From: Drechslerella dactyloides
Taxonomy: Eukaryota; Ascomycota; Orbiliomycetes; Orbiliales; Orbiliaceae
DNA length: 64,000 bases
Assembly: GCA_020064725.1 (NCBI GenBank)
Contig: JAGTWJ010000003.1
Coordinates: 2,976,001-3,040,000 of the forward strand
Direction: 5' to 3'
How positions within the stretch are numbered: position 1 is the stretch's first letter; the number at the start of each line of letters is the position of its first letter. Positions 22,532-34,953 of the stretch are shown here, piece by piece. Made by a program: the position numbers and the translations under genes. The notes beneath the pieces are model-generated. The model was not told where the DNA came from, searched no databases, and saw nothing but the letters and a program-made list of their open reading frames with translations.

Positions 22532-25065
22532 TTTGATTAAAGTGTATAGAAGCTTGAAGCTTTAAAACTTAAAGTTGAGGATTGGTTATGAGGTATGTGT
22601 AGAAGAGAGGATTGCTTGCCTGTTGCTTGATGCTGATGAGAGAGACTTTGAAGGCAGAGATGACCAGGTATTTATAATAATCTCGGTATCAAAGATCACC
22701 ACAGCCATTTGCATGGCATCTCTTACCAAGGAATATCACGCCAGGGTGTGCAGGTACATCCTGCGTGAAGTTTTTCACGAGCATGGTACAGGATCTGCAC
22801 AGCCAACGGCGTGCAAGGCATGGGATGGACCTCGCCTGGTACTTTTGCACGTGCGGACATTCGCGGGGAAGCTGCAGGTCAAATTGTAGGTCGCCCTTAA
22901 TTAAGCGGCAAGAAGCCTGATAAATCGCGCCATCTGGCCCTTGTGCCAAAATTTAGTTAACAACCCCGACGGTCTCGCCGAATAAGAAGTGTCGATTGAA
23001 GATCTGGGGTAATCGATATCCCTTGCTGATTTTTCAATTGGCATCGCCTAGATAGTAAGGAAACAAGAATTTCCAACGGACCGATCTGGGTTGCCGGCGT
23101 CTAGATTCGGCAGCCGGTCCACCCTACAGGGCAAAATTGCCTTATAAAATTCTTGACCCATCCCCGGTTTAATGTTACAGCCAAGCCAATAGTCGCGGTC
23201 GGCAGTCAAGCAGCAAATTTTCCAGGCCGTGTAAAACCGATTGCGATCTCAAAGAACCCCCATTCGAATGTCATCGGGAGGCAAAAATCCCGGAGGGCAT
23301 TGCAAAATTTTTGTGCGACGCTAAGACTCCTTCTCCAGGGGCACGGCATGCCGAGCAAAATGGTGCCACTTACCGAATGTGGCCTTAGACCCCATTCCAG
23401 TAAACATAAACGAACTCGACCAGCCCTACCAGACTGCATCCGCCTCCAATAGCCGGGATAAGCTATCAATCGACGGATTATGACAACGGGGAGTTATATG
23501 CACCGGAAGTTCAACGAATTTTGTACGCAATATCAAGAGAATCCTAACGCTTGGAGTTCAACATCTATAGCAGGAGGCATAGCAAGAGGCGGGCGTAGGA
23601 AACAAGTTCCCGTAGGCTCAATGGCTAGCAGTTTGAATTGAACCATTCCCATGTATCCCGGTTCGCAAATTTATTGATCATGTGGGGAATGGTTGAGCTC
23701 GTCTTTAGAAGTTGTCAGGTTGGTATGTTAATACTTACTTATTATAGTCTCAGACGTTGTCGAAGAAATGCGTGAGATGCTATTTTTCATAGCTTTCCAG
23801 TTCTCGGAACCGCCCGCAACAATATTAGATACTTCGGCTATTATATCCGAACGAGCTTAGCTAAATTTCATGGCTAGCTTTTCACATGTTAGACCCATTT
23901 ATAGACACATAGATAACGGCTGTCTCAATCTCGCAGATAACTGCTACCCCAGCACTCGCAACATGCAACACAACGGGCGTTGACCGCGCGCGTTGTCTCC
24001 GTTGATATTTTAGCCTCTAGATCTGTAGACTCAACGACTATCCTTGTCTCGTAAAGCAAATGGCAACGGCGACTATAGAGAGACTCTTATGCACAGACGC
24101 TACAGCTAGTGCTCTGGTGCAGCTATCACTGTATAGTTTTATTTGGAGAGATGGTCGGTATACTAGTACATGGTCTATGTTTGTCTTCGAGGTTTATTCG
24201 GAAGCCCCAATCCATCCTGCAAGTACTAAAAAAGTATAATAGATAGCATTACTTCGGACAGGAATTTAGTTAAACAGGACGCAATGTGACCATTTTATTC
24301 TGGTTTATGTTAGGCCCAGATTTGGAGACGAGTGCTTTCTCTCCCGTTGATATCAAACAAGACTCGAGCTGGATGATGAGCCGCAGAGCGAGCGTCTATG
24401 TGTACACAATTGGGTTAGACTTGAACGGATGTGAGGGGGCATCAGCGGACAGTAGATTGTATTCGAGTTCATAGATGCCAGAATACTAGCCGCTAGCCGC
24501 CAACCTTATCATGTTGTTAGATAGCCCTTGATGGTAAGCATATATGTGAACGGCTGTGGCTTGGTTAAACCGCCACGAGGTAGACGCGGATCGTTTTACG
24601 GTTATAATACCGCTGTTTTTGGTCGTGACTTCCCACGGTTCCCAAACTGCCGAAGCTTTCGCATGCTGTCTAGATCTAGTCGCCACAGGCTTAATTTCTA
24701 GGCGGCCCATACGGACGTTCCACGCGCACATTAGAGGCGTATACATCGTACATCGTCGCGGATAGGCGAGACCTGAGATTGTATCAATGAAAACGAAAAT
24801 AAATCACATCAGGCGCATCCTGACAAGTGGCGACTTGTCGAGTTACATAAAGAATACTCCTGGGTTGAAATTGGGTCTCTTTCTTGAACCTCCTAACCTC
24901 TTCATACATTCTCGACACTCCGGCAATTTACAAACCAGGGCAACGACTGGTTACTGCCCTTGTGTAACCGTCGAAGGAGCGCAACGCAGACACGCTCAAA
25001 ATTGCAACACTCTTAATAGACTAGACTCAACTATATCGTCGACGGGAGGTCACATCATCGAAACA
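22532..25065. other. 2.5-kb intergenic region, no convincing gene
   Basis: Contains the I66 promoter at its left end and the 5' flank of the first F-box gene at its right end. Short frames on both strands (for example minus 23469-23206) show no recognisable domain. AT-rich from about 23650 to 24300. Confidence 0.4.
22669..22676 (-). promoter_or_regulatory. TATA box of I66 copy 1
   Basis: Reads TATAAATA on the minus strand, 138 nt upstream of the inhibitor ATG. Confidence 0.5.
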
Positions 25066-27149
25066 ATGGGAATCAGTTGCCTCCCAAACGAAATTATCAG
25101 CTCGATAATCGACCTTGTGAGATCTAAACCCTACCTATCTACATTACGGGCAGAAGTTGATATCATTTTGTGTGCGTACGCTGTATTAGTTGCCCCGTCG
25201 TTCTCTCCCAGCGGTTCGGCTTGTCTCCAAAAGGCTCGGAGCTCGCGCTACCGAGATCCTTCTCAAAAGACTCCATGTTCGATTTGACGATCGTCAAATT
25301 TTGTCCGTTAGACCATCAAAACGGACACTGCAGTTTGCACGAAGCTTATGCCTTACTCGAGCGCTCCCATGCGACGTGTGTGTGGAGAAGTATGGACAGG
25401 TCGCGGCGAGCACTTGTCTAGGGCCTGCGTCGGTGTTGCGGCTCTTAAATCTACATCAGTCTCACAGAAATAGAATACAATCTCTTCAGTAAGTATATAT
25501 GAAATTACAAAGGAAGTCCAATCTTATTGGTCTCGTGAACCGATTCAGCCAAGTGGTGTCTTCCGAAAATCCTGGCTAACGTAGGCCGCTCCCTTACCAG
25601 TGTCTTCGACGTCAACTCGTACCAGGAGGGACGACCCTGGCTGGTCGATCTCCTTAACAGATTTTCATCAATAACCTCTCTGACGATGCCACTCTCACTC
25701 GAGACACTCCGCTCCACAAATTTCCGCACCGCAATCCGTAGCTTCCACACACTATCGTACCTCTCCCTCGTTTTCGATTACGACAGATGGTCCCAGAGCT
25801 TCCGGAAACCCGAGGACTACTTGCCAATATGGCACCTCATCGCCAGTAACGCCCGTACGCTTCGCACTCTATACATCGCCGTCACGTTGCGATGGATCAG
25901 AAACGCCAACTCGGACTACATCTGGTTCCCAACATCTGGCGCCGGTCCAGTAATAGCGCCGGGCGGTACTATCATACCGACATATCTGCCACTGGCTCCA
26001 CCGCCAACTTATGAATCCGTGCAGCACGAAATTGAATTCATTAACGAGCGCCCGGCTTGTATATCAACCCCGATCACCGTCCCTGCGCTAAAGCATTTCA
26101 AGCTTTCTCGTCACAGCGCACATTGGTCCTGCCTCAAGTGCCTAGAGATCAATGATTCGCTATTGCAACCCGAACTCCTCGAGTCCCTTAGTCTTGTCTG
26201 TTGCGGTAATCACGAAGCCTGGACAATGTTGCGGGAGGTGCACAGGTTCAAGAATCTACGACGTTTGCAACTCTGCCACGCACAGAATGCCGCTCAAATA
26301 TCTTGGCTTCTTCCCCGGCTACGTCCTTTAGAAATGCTGTTCATAGTTATCCACAAAAGTGAGGCTTCGCTCAGACTCAACACGCTTACCGTGCATCGAC
26401 AATCCCTGAAGGTTCTTTCCATTCAAGGGGTGTTCTGTGCGGGAATGTGCCCCTCGGCCCCGCCGCTGCCACACAATGGCCCAACATGGGAGTATAATGT
26501 TGCGTTGAATTACTCGGGGTTCGTCGCACTGGAGGAGCTCGCGGTGCAGGTCTCGAGTCTAGATATGGTTGGTAACATGTTCCTAACGCGCACATATCTC
26601 ATTCTTCATAACACCGGTGAATCCGATTCCCACCATTACCTATTTCACAAGCTTTGACTCCCGATACAGCGTAGCAGCGCCCACCGAAACCCCCTCTCCC
26701 ATGTGTTTTATACAATGCGCAACTTCGTAAATCCGAAGGTTGTAAACGCGGAGCTAATCAATTGGCGACAGAGCTACCTCCATCTACCACCCCAACTTAA
26801 AGTCTTGCGGTGTTTCCTCGATGACGAGACTTTAGCCAAACGCTTCAGCATTACCTCCTTCACTGGAATCGTCCAGCATATGTGGTGGTTGCGAAGTATG
26901 ATTGGGCCCGTGCAGACATCGTGGTGTCTGCAGTTGGTGATTGCTACAGACAGGATTCACGATCACGAGCTGGTTGGCTCACCTACTCCATCCTCCTACG
27001 ATGCACCGTGGATGTTCCTCGTGGCACAAAACAACGGCCAGGTGAGCCTGAGGGAGGTAGGAATAAGGGAGGCGGAGGGTGCAGTTGGGGAGATAAAAGT
27101 TGCAGGCGGCCCCCATAATACGCCATGGGACTGGGGCCACCTTCCGTGA
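25066..27149 (+). CDS. F-box/leucine-rich protein 1
   Basis: Exons 25066-25116, 25190-25488, 25601-26567 and 26670-27149 give 598 residues. The F-box spans intron 1 (CLPNEIISSIIDL joined to LPRRSLPAVRLVSKRL) at residues about 5-40. The rest is leucine-rich with LRR-like strand spacing (LETLRS, LKHFKLS, LKCLEIN, LLESLSLV, LRRLQLC, LEELAVQ) and a C-terminal block from FYTMRNF. Intron 2 uses a GCTAAC branch site at 25574 and the CCAG acceptor ending at 25600; this removes what first looks like a frameshift. Intron 3 has a weaker GTTGGT donor. The F-box should bind Skp1 in an SCF ubiquitin ligase and the leucine-rich part should choose the substrate; no target can be named. Confidence 0.78.
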
Positions 27150-28029
27150 TTGAGGGAATGTGCTTGACCATGCGCATAGACGCACCTGTTTTCTAGTCTG
27201 GAAGCAAGGCGGATCCTGGGTCGGGGCCTTTTTGTTTATCACTTGTGGAATCGGTATGCTGGGCTACAATAGGTAGTAGTAACGGTAGTGGTAGTGACAA
27301 CAGCAGGAGTATAATAATAGTCCACAGAATCCTAAGCTAGTACGACCTAGTATATTAAGCTAGAGAAGCGAACGCTAGTGAAACTGCAGTTCTATGATCA
27401 GAGACAGACATCTGGCTTGCGAAACGATGGAATACCGTATCCTATATTCATAAACTGAAAAGCAAATATCAGAAGTGGAGAATGAAAGAAACGGATCGTA
27501 ATTGAATTAAGAGAGTCTCCGTCGTTGCGTTGCCAGTGCGCTGTCGGCATCCTCACGACGAACTGACAGGGCAGCGCCCGACGTGCTATTTAGAATAAGA
27601 TATTTTGGATATAAGAGCGCTGGCTCATCTCAATGTCACATAGCCTAGTCTTACGAGTCAAATCTCTACAATTCTGGATAACCAGGTTAATCAAAGCTAC
27701 CTACAGCTGGAGCTGTTTGGATTTGAGCTAGGTATCCTACTCCATCCGGATATCCAACATACCTAGATACTTAGATAATTCATGTCCTCGGAATTAATAA
27801 TATACCATGTGGTGAGCTTGTAAGCCATCCATTGCGCAGATATTTTAAACTCACTCCAATTACTACGAAGCCGTCGTCTCGTGCGACTGCGGGTAAATTT
27901 AGATGTTTGATAGCGTCCCAACCAGTGTTGGTTTCGCCGACGCCTCTAAAACCTCTCGCGCCCAACGCGCAACTTCCTATCTTGCCAATACTACACCACA
28001 CATAACCGTTGACCACCATCCCGCTGTCG
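27150..28029. other. intergenic region
   Basis: AT-rich with a short GTA/GTAGTG-rich low-complexity run near 27270-27310. Holds the F-box 3' flank and the promoter of the YCH1-like gene. The frame of that gene is open up to 28009 but without an ATG before 28030. Confidence 0.4.
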
Positions 28030-28953
28030 ATGCCCTCCTTCCCCCCACAGCCGCGCCTCTTCCTCCGACGCCTCCCACTCCGCCCGCCGACGCTCAGCAC
28101 CTTTGCCACACCCACCCCCAACCAGCTGACTCATCCGCGTGGCGAGTCGCGGAGGGATACATCCAGTACCGCCGTTGCACAACCTCCCACGCGCCGACCC
28201 CACCGGACACCTACCTGTATACCCATAATCACACCAGTACCCAAAGCCGCGCTCAAGTCTACTTTCGTACCCGGGAACACCAATCCCGCGAGGATAAGCG
28301 TGAGGACACGAGGCTTCGCGACACACGTGACCCCGCGCGCCGTGACCGCGACGGATACAGAGGGCGGAGTTAAAATGGAGGTCGATGTAGCCGTCAAACG
28401 AATGTCGCGGGAGCGGCTGGCGGAGCTACTATTACAGGCCGCCGAGGCGGAAGCCACCGCGACGGCAGCGGTAGTGCCGGCTGAAGGGAATGAAGAGGGG
28501 CAGAAGGAGAAGAAGGACGTGAGTGAGAAAGAAGGGGGGAAGAGCAAGGCCATGAAAGTCGCGGTCGTGGACGTCCGAGATACCGACCACATCGGCGGCC
28601 ACATCCGCTCGTCAATCCACTCCCCTTCCTCTGTCTTTACCGTCACCCTCGACACCCTCCTCCACACGCTCAAGCCCTACGACGCCGTAATCTTCCACTG
28701 CGCGCTCTCCCAGCAGCGTGGACCTTCCGCCGCGATCAAATATCTGCGCACAAAGCGTGCGCTAGAGCAGCAGCGGCGCCTCGCGTCGTCGGATGAAGAG
28801 GAGGAGTTGCTGTACGGTAGCGTGAAGGGTGGGAAGGACGCGCAGGAGGTCTATGTGCTTGATGGCGGGTTTGTGAGGTGGCAGGAGAAGTATGGTGAGG
28901 ATGAAAGACTGACGGAATCGTACGATAAGGAGTTGTGGAGCATGGGGTATTAA
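28030..28953 (+). CDS. YCH1: rhodanese-fold Cdc25-like phosphatase, YCH1 family
   Basis: Single exon, 307 residues from ATG 28030. The C-terminal two thirds is a Cdc25-type rhodanese domain: VVDVRDTDHIGGHI (strand and loop), the active-site loop HCALSQQRGPSA with Cys and Arg in CX5R spacing, and VYVLDGGFVRWQEKYG near the end. These match yeast Ych1-type proteins, close relatives of arsenate reductase Acr2. The first 40 residues are Arg- and Pro-rich with no acidic residues, followed by a variable region to residue 115; this suggests a mitochondrial presequence, which would be an extension relative to yeast. Convergent with LCP5, 274 nt away. Confidence 0.86.
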   Translation: MPSFPPQPRLFLRRLPLRPPTLSTFATPTPNQLTHPRGESRRDTSSTAVAQPPTRRPHRTPTCIPIITPVPKAALKSTFVPGNTNPARISVRTRGFATHVTPRAVTATDTEGGVKMEVDVAVKRMSRERLAELLLQAAEAEATATAAVVPAEGNEEGQKEKKDVSEKEGGKSKAMKVAVVDVRDTDHIGGHIRSSIHSPSSVFTVTLDTLLHTLKPYDAVIFHCALSQQRGPSAAIKYLRTKRALEQQRRLASSDEEEELLYGSVKGGKDAQEVYVLDGGFVRWQEKYGEDERLTESYDKELWSMGY

Positions 28954-29227
28954 TAGCTGTCTGCGAGGGGCTATATCAAGATAGTATAGTATTAAGAAGC
29001 TCCGCGTTGTTATATCAAGATATTTCTGGGCGTTGTCAGGTATTTTAATTAGATAGTGCCTCGCAAGGCGGACGCTTTCCTTTGACCGCGAAGGGTATTA
29101 TAGGATAAATTGCAGATTCCATGCTACTCAAAATCTATGCTACATGATACACGCTACACGGTGTAAATGCCTATGCTATATCTTACACCACCCACTAGTT
29201 TTCGTATACCGATATAGACTGTGCCCA

Positions 29228-30442
29228 CTACCTCCCCATTTTCCTCCCCGCGACCCTCCTCCGCTTCCCGAACCGCCCGCCATGTTCAACATCCCCCTCG
29301 GGCTCGCCGCCCCTCTTCCGACTCTTCTCCAACAACTCCTCCTTCCCACCCTTCCGCCTCGTCAACCTATCAATCCTGTCCAAACCGCCCGTAAGAGCAC
29401 CCAAACCACGCCAATCCTCACCGCCCCACTCGTTCCGGCCAGCTTTACTCCTCGCCTTCTCCTTCTTAGTCGGCGCGGGCAGTCTGACGAAGTTTGATTC
29501 TTCGTATTCCGTGCGTTCGCGGTCGACTGCGCGTTCGCGGGAGGTTTTCGCGTGGCCGTGGCGGTTGACGTTGCTGCCGATGCTGGGTTCTGCGGTCGGC
29601 GCGGAGGAGGTTGTGGCGAGGTATTCTTCTAGCGCGCGGGATTTTTCGGCGCGACGCTTGGAGGGCTTGTCTGGGTCTGCTGTTGTGGCAGTGGTTGCGG
29701 TGGGCATTGAGACGGGGTTTAGCTTTGGTGGGCGGTAGATGCCGGCTTTGCCGGTGGTGGATTTGGCGGAGGCGGGCGGGAGGGCGGTGGAGGTTGGTTT
29801 TGCGAGGGATGAAGGGTTTGGACGGAAGTTTAGGGCGTTCTTCATGGTGACCGTTGGTGCGCGTTTTGCGGTGCCTGGGCGGAGGTCGTCGGAGTCGTAG
29901 TTTGTCGTTGCGGGGAGGTCTTCGTCTTCTTCTGATGTGATTTCCTCGTCGGAATCCTCGCCTTCCTCGCCGTCGTCGGAGTCGTCGCTTCCTTCGTCGC
30001 CTTCTTCGTCATTGCCGCTGCCATCGCTGTCGCCGTCGTCGGAAGCTGAGTCCTGTGCTTTCCGCGCCTGCTGACGCTCCCATTCGCTGGCGGCCTTGAG
30101 GACCTTCTCCACCTGGTATTTCAGGCGGTTCTCACACGGCTTCACGCCTTTCTCAAGCCATATTCTCAGCGCCGCTAGTGTCTTTACGACGTCCTCTCCG
30201 ATCGCAGCGTTTGTGTCTGTGGTGGCAGTATTCGTCAACTCGCCGTTCCGTATGCGGAAGAGGAGCAGGATTGAGAGATGGTGAAGGTATGATAGGAAGA
30301 CGTCGTTTTTAAGGTCTAGCAGCGAGATGCCGGCAGTTGTTGAGGACGGCGGGAGGCGTGGGAGGGCGGTAGCGGTGGAGGTGAGAGATGTCGTGAGCGT
30401 ATTGAGCAGAGCCGATAGTGGCGGCGGCGCGGCGACCGTCAT
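29228..30442 (-). CDS. LCP5: LCP5/neuroguidin-like SSU processome protein
   Basis: Single exon, 404 residues. An N-terminal Sas10/Utp3/C1D-type domain (residues about 10-115; ISLLDLKNDVFLSYLHHLSILLLFRI, then KGVKPCENRLKYQVEKVL) is followed by a long acidic Asp/Glu/Ser tract (about 130-175). A YDSDDLRPG motif, YRPPKLNPVSM, and a basic C-terminal tail with nuclear localisation-like clusters (GKRRRVAGRKMGR) come next. This order is characteristic of Lcp5/neuroguidin, a nucleolar factor for 18S rRNA processing with U3 snoRNP. No intron is needed, and the length is normal for the family. Confidence 0.93.
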   Translation of the reverse strand: MTVAAPPPLSALLNTLTTSLTSTATALPRLPPSSTTAGISLLDLKNDVFLSYLHHLSILLLFRIRNGELTNTATTDTNAAIGEDVVKTLAALRIWLEKGVKPCENRLKYQVEKVLKAASEWERQQARKAQDSASDDGDSDGSGNDEEGDEGSDDSDDGEEGEDSDEEITSEEDEDLPATTNYDSDDLRPGTAKRAPTVTMKNALNFRPNPSSLAKPTSTALPPASAKSTTGKAGIYRPPKLNPVSMPTATTATTADPDKPSKRRAEKSRALEEYLATTSSAPTAEPSIGSNVNRHGHAKTSRERAVDRERTEYEESNFVRLPAPTKKEKARSKAGRNEWGGEDWRGLGALTGGLDRIDRLTRRKGGKEELLEKSRKRGGEPEGDVEHGGRFGKRRRVAGRKMGR

Positions 30443-31124
30443 CGTGCCGGTATCTTCGTGATGGTGGTTGGTGGTGATGGGTATCGTCGTGTGTGGTGGG
30501 TTTAAGATTTTTGGTGTCGCGAAAATTGGAAGAGGAAATAAATTTGCGACGGACTTAGTGGCTTAACGCCGGCGCACACGGCGCGACGACATGGCACGCG
30601 CTTACCAGCTCAAACATCTTGAAGAGCCTCGCTAATCTGCGCGGGCAGCCTGCGCGGGCAGCTCGAGTACCACGAGGCATTGTCGGAACCGCTTGTGTTT
30701 GGCGAAGCACTGCAGATGCTAATTGATGCGCCTTGCTACGATGCCGGGCTCCGAGAGGATGTATATTCTATATTAGAAACCTGAGCGCGCCAGAGTAATA
30801 AGACCAGACCCGCCGTGCACCCATTCACCCTAACTAATTCCACCGCGAGCCCCGAGGAACAAACGAACGCTGAAGAGAGAAAGAGGACATTGCAACCAAG
30901 GAAACGAAAATGAAGGAAAGATTATCGACAATTCCAAACTATAAGTGCGAGTAGATTGAAAGACTGGCGTGAGAATCATTGCATTGTAATAATCGGAAGA
31001 AACGGAAAAAGCGTGAAGGCTGGAAACGAAGTACGGAGAGGTATCTGTGGTCGTAGACCTGACGTATGTAGGCGTGAACTCCGGCCAAAACAAAGGCAGC
31101 CAGCAATATTATAGCTAACGGTCG
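30443..31124. promoter_or_regulatory. LCP5 promoter and E2 3' flank
   Basis: Spacer between two minus-strand genes. No coding frame with family features; contains the GC-rich upstream region of LCP5. Confidence 0.4.
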
Positions 31125-31750
31125 TCACGCCTCGAGGCTGTCTCTGACGCATCGTCCAACGCGCTTTTTGAACCCGGCAGGGTCCTCGCGCCACTGCTTT
31201 GCAGCTTCGATGTTCGCGGGCGACTCGTCGTTCGGGGAGCTGAGCATTGAGATGACGCTCAGCAGGATCGTTTCGGGGGTATGCACGGGCATCCAGCGCT
31301 CGGCCGCCGATTCGTAGCCGTATCTGTCTTCCTCGGGCGGGTGAAGTATTGATATGCAGACCGTGCCGTTCTCGTAGACTATGCTGCCGTTAGCGCGGGG
31401 CTTCTATCGAGAGATGGCGGGTGTGGTAAGGTACGCACTGTTGGGGTGCCAGATGGGAGTTTCGAACTTCATCTTGGGTGGCAGGTGGGGGTATTCCTTG
31501 GGGAATGAGAGTCTGGCTTTGAAGAAGCCGCCTGTGGAACGCAAGCCGTCAGCACGAGATGCAGCGAATATCCGAGCGAGAGTTGCGCACCGCCATAGTA
31601 CTTGAGGTCGTCGGAGATCATGAGCATGACCTCCCACTCGTAGATGTCGTCGTCGCGAAGGCCGCAGCTGATGCCGGGGATGTCCTTGCTGGTCTGCATC
31701 TCCTTGAGCTGGCGCCGCAGGAGGTTCGCGGAGGCTGCTGTGGACGACAT
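31125..31750 (-). CDS. ubc15: E2 ubiquitin-conjugating enzyme, UBE2G1 type
   Basis: Three exons (31750-31591, 31531-31439, 31378-31125) give 168 residues, the usual E2 length. UBC fold landmarks: LLRRQLKEM helix, YEWEVMLMI, FPKEYPHLPPKMKF, IWHPN, and the catalytic Cys in NGTVCISIL. They are followed by the acidic-loop insert (PPEEDRYGYESAAERW) that marks the Ubc7/UBE2G group; SVISMLSSPNDESPAN and RVGRCVRDS fit UBE2G1 best. It carries activated ubiquitin to E3 ligases, probably for K48 chains. Intron 2 ends at the second of two close AGs (GCAGCATAG), because the first would give an in-frame stop. It lies within the F-box-rich region but is an ordinary housekeeping gene. Confidence 0.93.
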
Positions 31751-32859
31751 ATCGGCGGGAATAGCGACAGAATCGGGAGGCTGTCTACGTAAGATGGGGG
31801 GTTGTCGCAGGAAGGGAGTGGGAGACGGATGAGGTGAAGTGGCGGGCTGAGTGGCGGGCAAACGGACGGCGGATTGGCTGGGTTACCTAAGCTGGCGGAT
31901 GTGTTGGCGTGTAGGCCATTCCTCAGGCGGGCTGATTGGCATTGCTAGTGCCGTCTGCCCCCAAGCATCGCATCTCCCCGCCCGCGATATCGGATATCGC
32001 GCGGTTGGGCTGCGATCGGTGCAATCGAGCGGTGTCGTCTCGCAGGCCGGATCGATGTAAAGTAAGTGTACATGTACATGTACGTCTGTACAGTTCGTCC
32101 GTCGGCTGTCATACAGCTGGCCAGAAGGAAAGGTCAGCCCCATGCATACACGATCGATATCAATCCGCCCGCCCTTGCGTCCCGCGCACGGCTAAACCGC
32201 TACGGGCCAGCTCTGATGCCCTCCTTAAACTCACGATCTGGTGCAATCTGGCGGCATTCGAACTCAATCGGCGGCGTGGCGTCGTCAGTTGACCGGCGGG
32301 CGGGCCATCGACAGCCCGGCGAGCGAACCAAGGTCGGCCGGCTAGCGCCAGTCTAGTTGGGCACCCTCAAAGCCGGGTCCAAGCTCCAGCTAACTTTGAT
32401 ACCAGCCTCCCTGCGTCGCCGTCCCGGATGCTCGGACGCAGGACTGCTATAAGAACCCGAGCTAGGGGCTCTCCCGCCGTCTCCCTACATGCGTATCCGT
32501 AGTTCGCGTGTTCCCGGACTCGCCAGTACGTACAGTCGTATAAGAAACGGCGAGGCCCTGCGCGGGACGACGCGGAGCACTCGGGACGCTGGCTAGGCTG
32601 ACGCTCGCTGGCTGGCTGACGCTGGCAAGCTGCCCGCTTCCAACGACCAAACGACCGCCGCCCGACGACGCCGCAACACGCAACGCTTCCGCCGGCCTCC
32701 TGAGCCAACTTTACCACGACTCGACCTCCTCCTCGCCCTCCCCCTCCTCTTGCTCGACATCTGCCCTCCAATGGTGGATGCGCCTCTTGCCCTCGCGCAG
32801 CCACCCGTACCACGTCCCTCTCGCCCCGTCTGCGACCAGCTTCGGATCGGTCCGACACG
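31751..32859. promoter_or_regulatory. divergent promoter region, E2 and F-box genes
   Basis: 1.1 kb between two divergent genes, GC-rich at its right end. Holds a 9-bp perfect palindrome at 31983-32001 and an alternating GTACAT run near 32066-32084. The short frames in it are not supported as genes. Confidence 0.45.
31983..32001. repeat. 9-bp perfect palindrome with 1-nt centre
   Basis: CGCGATATC, one G, then GATATCGCG. Located 233 nt upstream of the E2 start codon in a divergent promoter, so a dimeric regulator site is possible. No known motif is assigned. Confidence 0.5.
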
Positions 32860-34953
32860 ATGGCGAACCTCATCGATCTCCCTCCCGAGATCCAATATAA
32901 TATATACCGTGAGGTGGGCACCCTCCAGTTCGAGCGTTTGAGATCTAGGCCTCCACAGAACTCTGCGCTAACGCCGACGGGCAGCTTTTCCACTGTCAGG
33001 ACTTCTTCAATGTCTGCGTCACCTGCAAGACCATGTACAAGATCGCGACCCCGCTGCTCTACGAGATGGTCAACATCATGACCAACGACGAGTACCAGTG
33101 GGAGGAGCGGCAGGTCCGCTGCCTCACCACCCTCGAAAACCGCAGCCTCAAGCTCATCAAGCAGCTCCTAGTACGTTCCCATCGAACACCCGGCCTGATA
33201 AAGCCGTGCTAACAAGGTAGAACTTCTGCGTCCGCCCCGCGAATACGCGAGAGTGCATGGAGCTCATCCGTCGCATGGACGAAGACCAGCTGCAGTGCAT
33301 TGAGTGAGCATCCCTCCCTCCCGCACGCCAGACGTATGCGCCGGCTGACGTTATGCAGGCTCTTTCAGAAGGGCGAACACGGCGACGGCTGTAAGGAGGT
33401 CGTCGAGGCGATGTTTCGCAAAAACAAAAAGTTCCGCGCAATGTACGTCGACATGGGCGAGCAGAGTCTCTACGACACCTTCTTTCCCCTCATCGCCTCC
33501 AGCGCCCGCTGCCTCACGACCCTCATCCTCGTCATCGAAAAGAAGGATAGTTTCTTGTACGACCTCGACAAGCTCATAGCCTTTCTCCGCTCCCTGCGCT
33601 ACCTCCGCTCGTTCGAGCTCGACATGGTCGAGTACTTTGAAGATTCTCCTTGGTACTCCGACGAGGGCGTTAAGCTTATCGATGCCATCTTTGCCCTACC
33701 CACGGTCGAGCAGCTTGTCTTTGGCGGCTCGGATTTCCCCTACGACCTCTACCATGACCGCCACCCGGACAAGCGCATCGGCGGGAACCTTACCCAATTC
33801 GGCTTCTTCTCCTCCGTTGGCTGCGATACCTTTCTCCTGCGCAACTTTGACCCGCAACGACTGCGCGCCCTGCGGATCCTGTGGCCCGTCGACACGGACT
33901 TTGGAATCCTCGCCGAGTTCATGCTCTCCTTCAAGGGCCTTCGCTCGCTCCACCTTACCCTACGCAACCCAGACGCTTTCGAGAACCTGCGCTGCATCTC
34001 CCACCACGGCGAGACACTTGAGCGGCTGTCGCTGCGCGTCTTCACACCGTCGGACAAACCGTTCGCACGTTTCCAACATACCCACGAGGACTTTGAGGAT
34101 CTGTTGAAGAAGTGCACCGCGCTACGCGAGCTTGCCGTCCCGCTCATGTACCTGCACCAGCGCTGGGGCCAGACCTTCGACCGCGCCACCGACGGCGTTG
34201 ACGACGTCCTCTGGATGGACCTCGATTGGAAGTTTGTACGTTAGTTCCTTGCCCTACTAATTTAACCATGCCACTAACAAATAACAGCACTGGCCGAATA
34301 CCGTCTCGCCGATCGAGTCTCTGCACGTCCTCAATGAGCCCCTGCCCGCGGATAACGCCCTGCGCAGCGCCTACCATAAGACCCGGCGCCGCCACGTGAT
34401 CACGCGCTTCGCCCAGGCCTTCCACGAGCAGCTCAATATCCGCGGTGTCTCCGACGCCATCACCCCGCCCAAGCCCGACGCTGTCGCCACCTCACCCACT
34501 CCGACCGCCACCCTCGACAAGGAAAACATGGATCCAGAAAACATCCCACAGAAACCCCCACAAGCCCTCCTCCCGAACCTGCGCGCCCTCCTCTTCGGCG
34601 ACAACACCAAGTGCGGTCGCGATAGTTGCCTCTACCTGCACGACTGGGAGTTCGAAGAAATGGACCTCGTCCCCGTCGTCATTGACAAAGTCGACGCCAA
34701 CTCCAAAACCCCGGCGCCAACATGCAACTGCTCGGCCAACGGCGAAGGCGACGGTGACAGCGAAGTGCTGCGCACACGGACCGGCGGCGCTGTCGACTGG
34801 GAGTTTCGAGAGGTCGGATGGGCTGAGTTCGTCGGGCGGTTCCCGTGGCTGCATGATTTTGAAATCGACGCCCGCGGGTGGATGGATGAGTGCGCACCCC
34901 TGTCCCGGTTAGCGTTATGCCCGTCCTGTGCGGGTGCGAAGAACCATCGTTGA
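32860..34953 (+). CDS. F-box/leucine-rich protein 2
   Basis: Exons 32860-32913, 32985-33170, 33221-33303, 33359-34235 and 34288-34953 give 621 residues. The F-box spans intron 1 (LIDLPPEIQYNIYRE joined to LFHCQDFFNVCVTCKTMYKIATPLLYEM). The long leucine-rich part has regular LRR-like strands (LTTLILV, LRYLRSFELD, VEQLVFGG, LRALRILW, LRSLHLTL, LERLSLRV, LRELAVPL). It ends with a Pro/Thr-rich, then Cys-containing tail (NCSANGEGDGD, LCPSCAGAKNHR). Codon third positions are strikingly rich in C and G compared with the F-box gene at 43968. Likely SCF substrate receptor; target unknown. Confidence 0.82.

Noticed and set aside
25489..25600. Apparent frameshift in F-box gene 1 near 25575
   Set aside because: A normal intron (GTAAGT at 25489, GCTAAC branch at 25574, CCAG at 25600) restores the frame and explains the stop codons.
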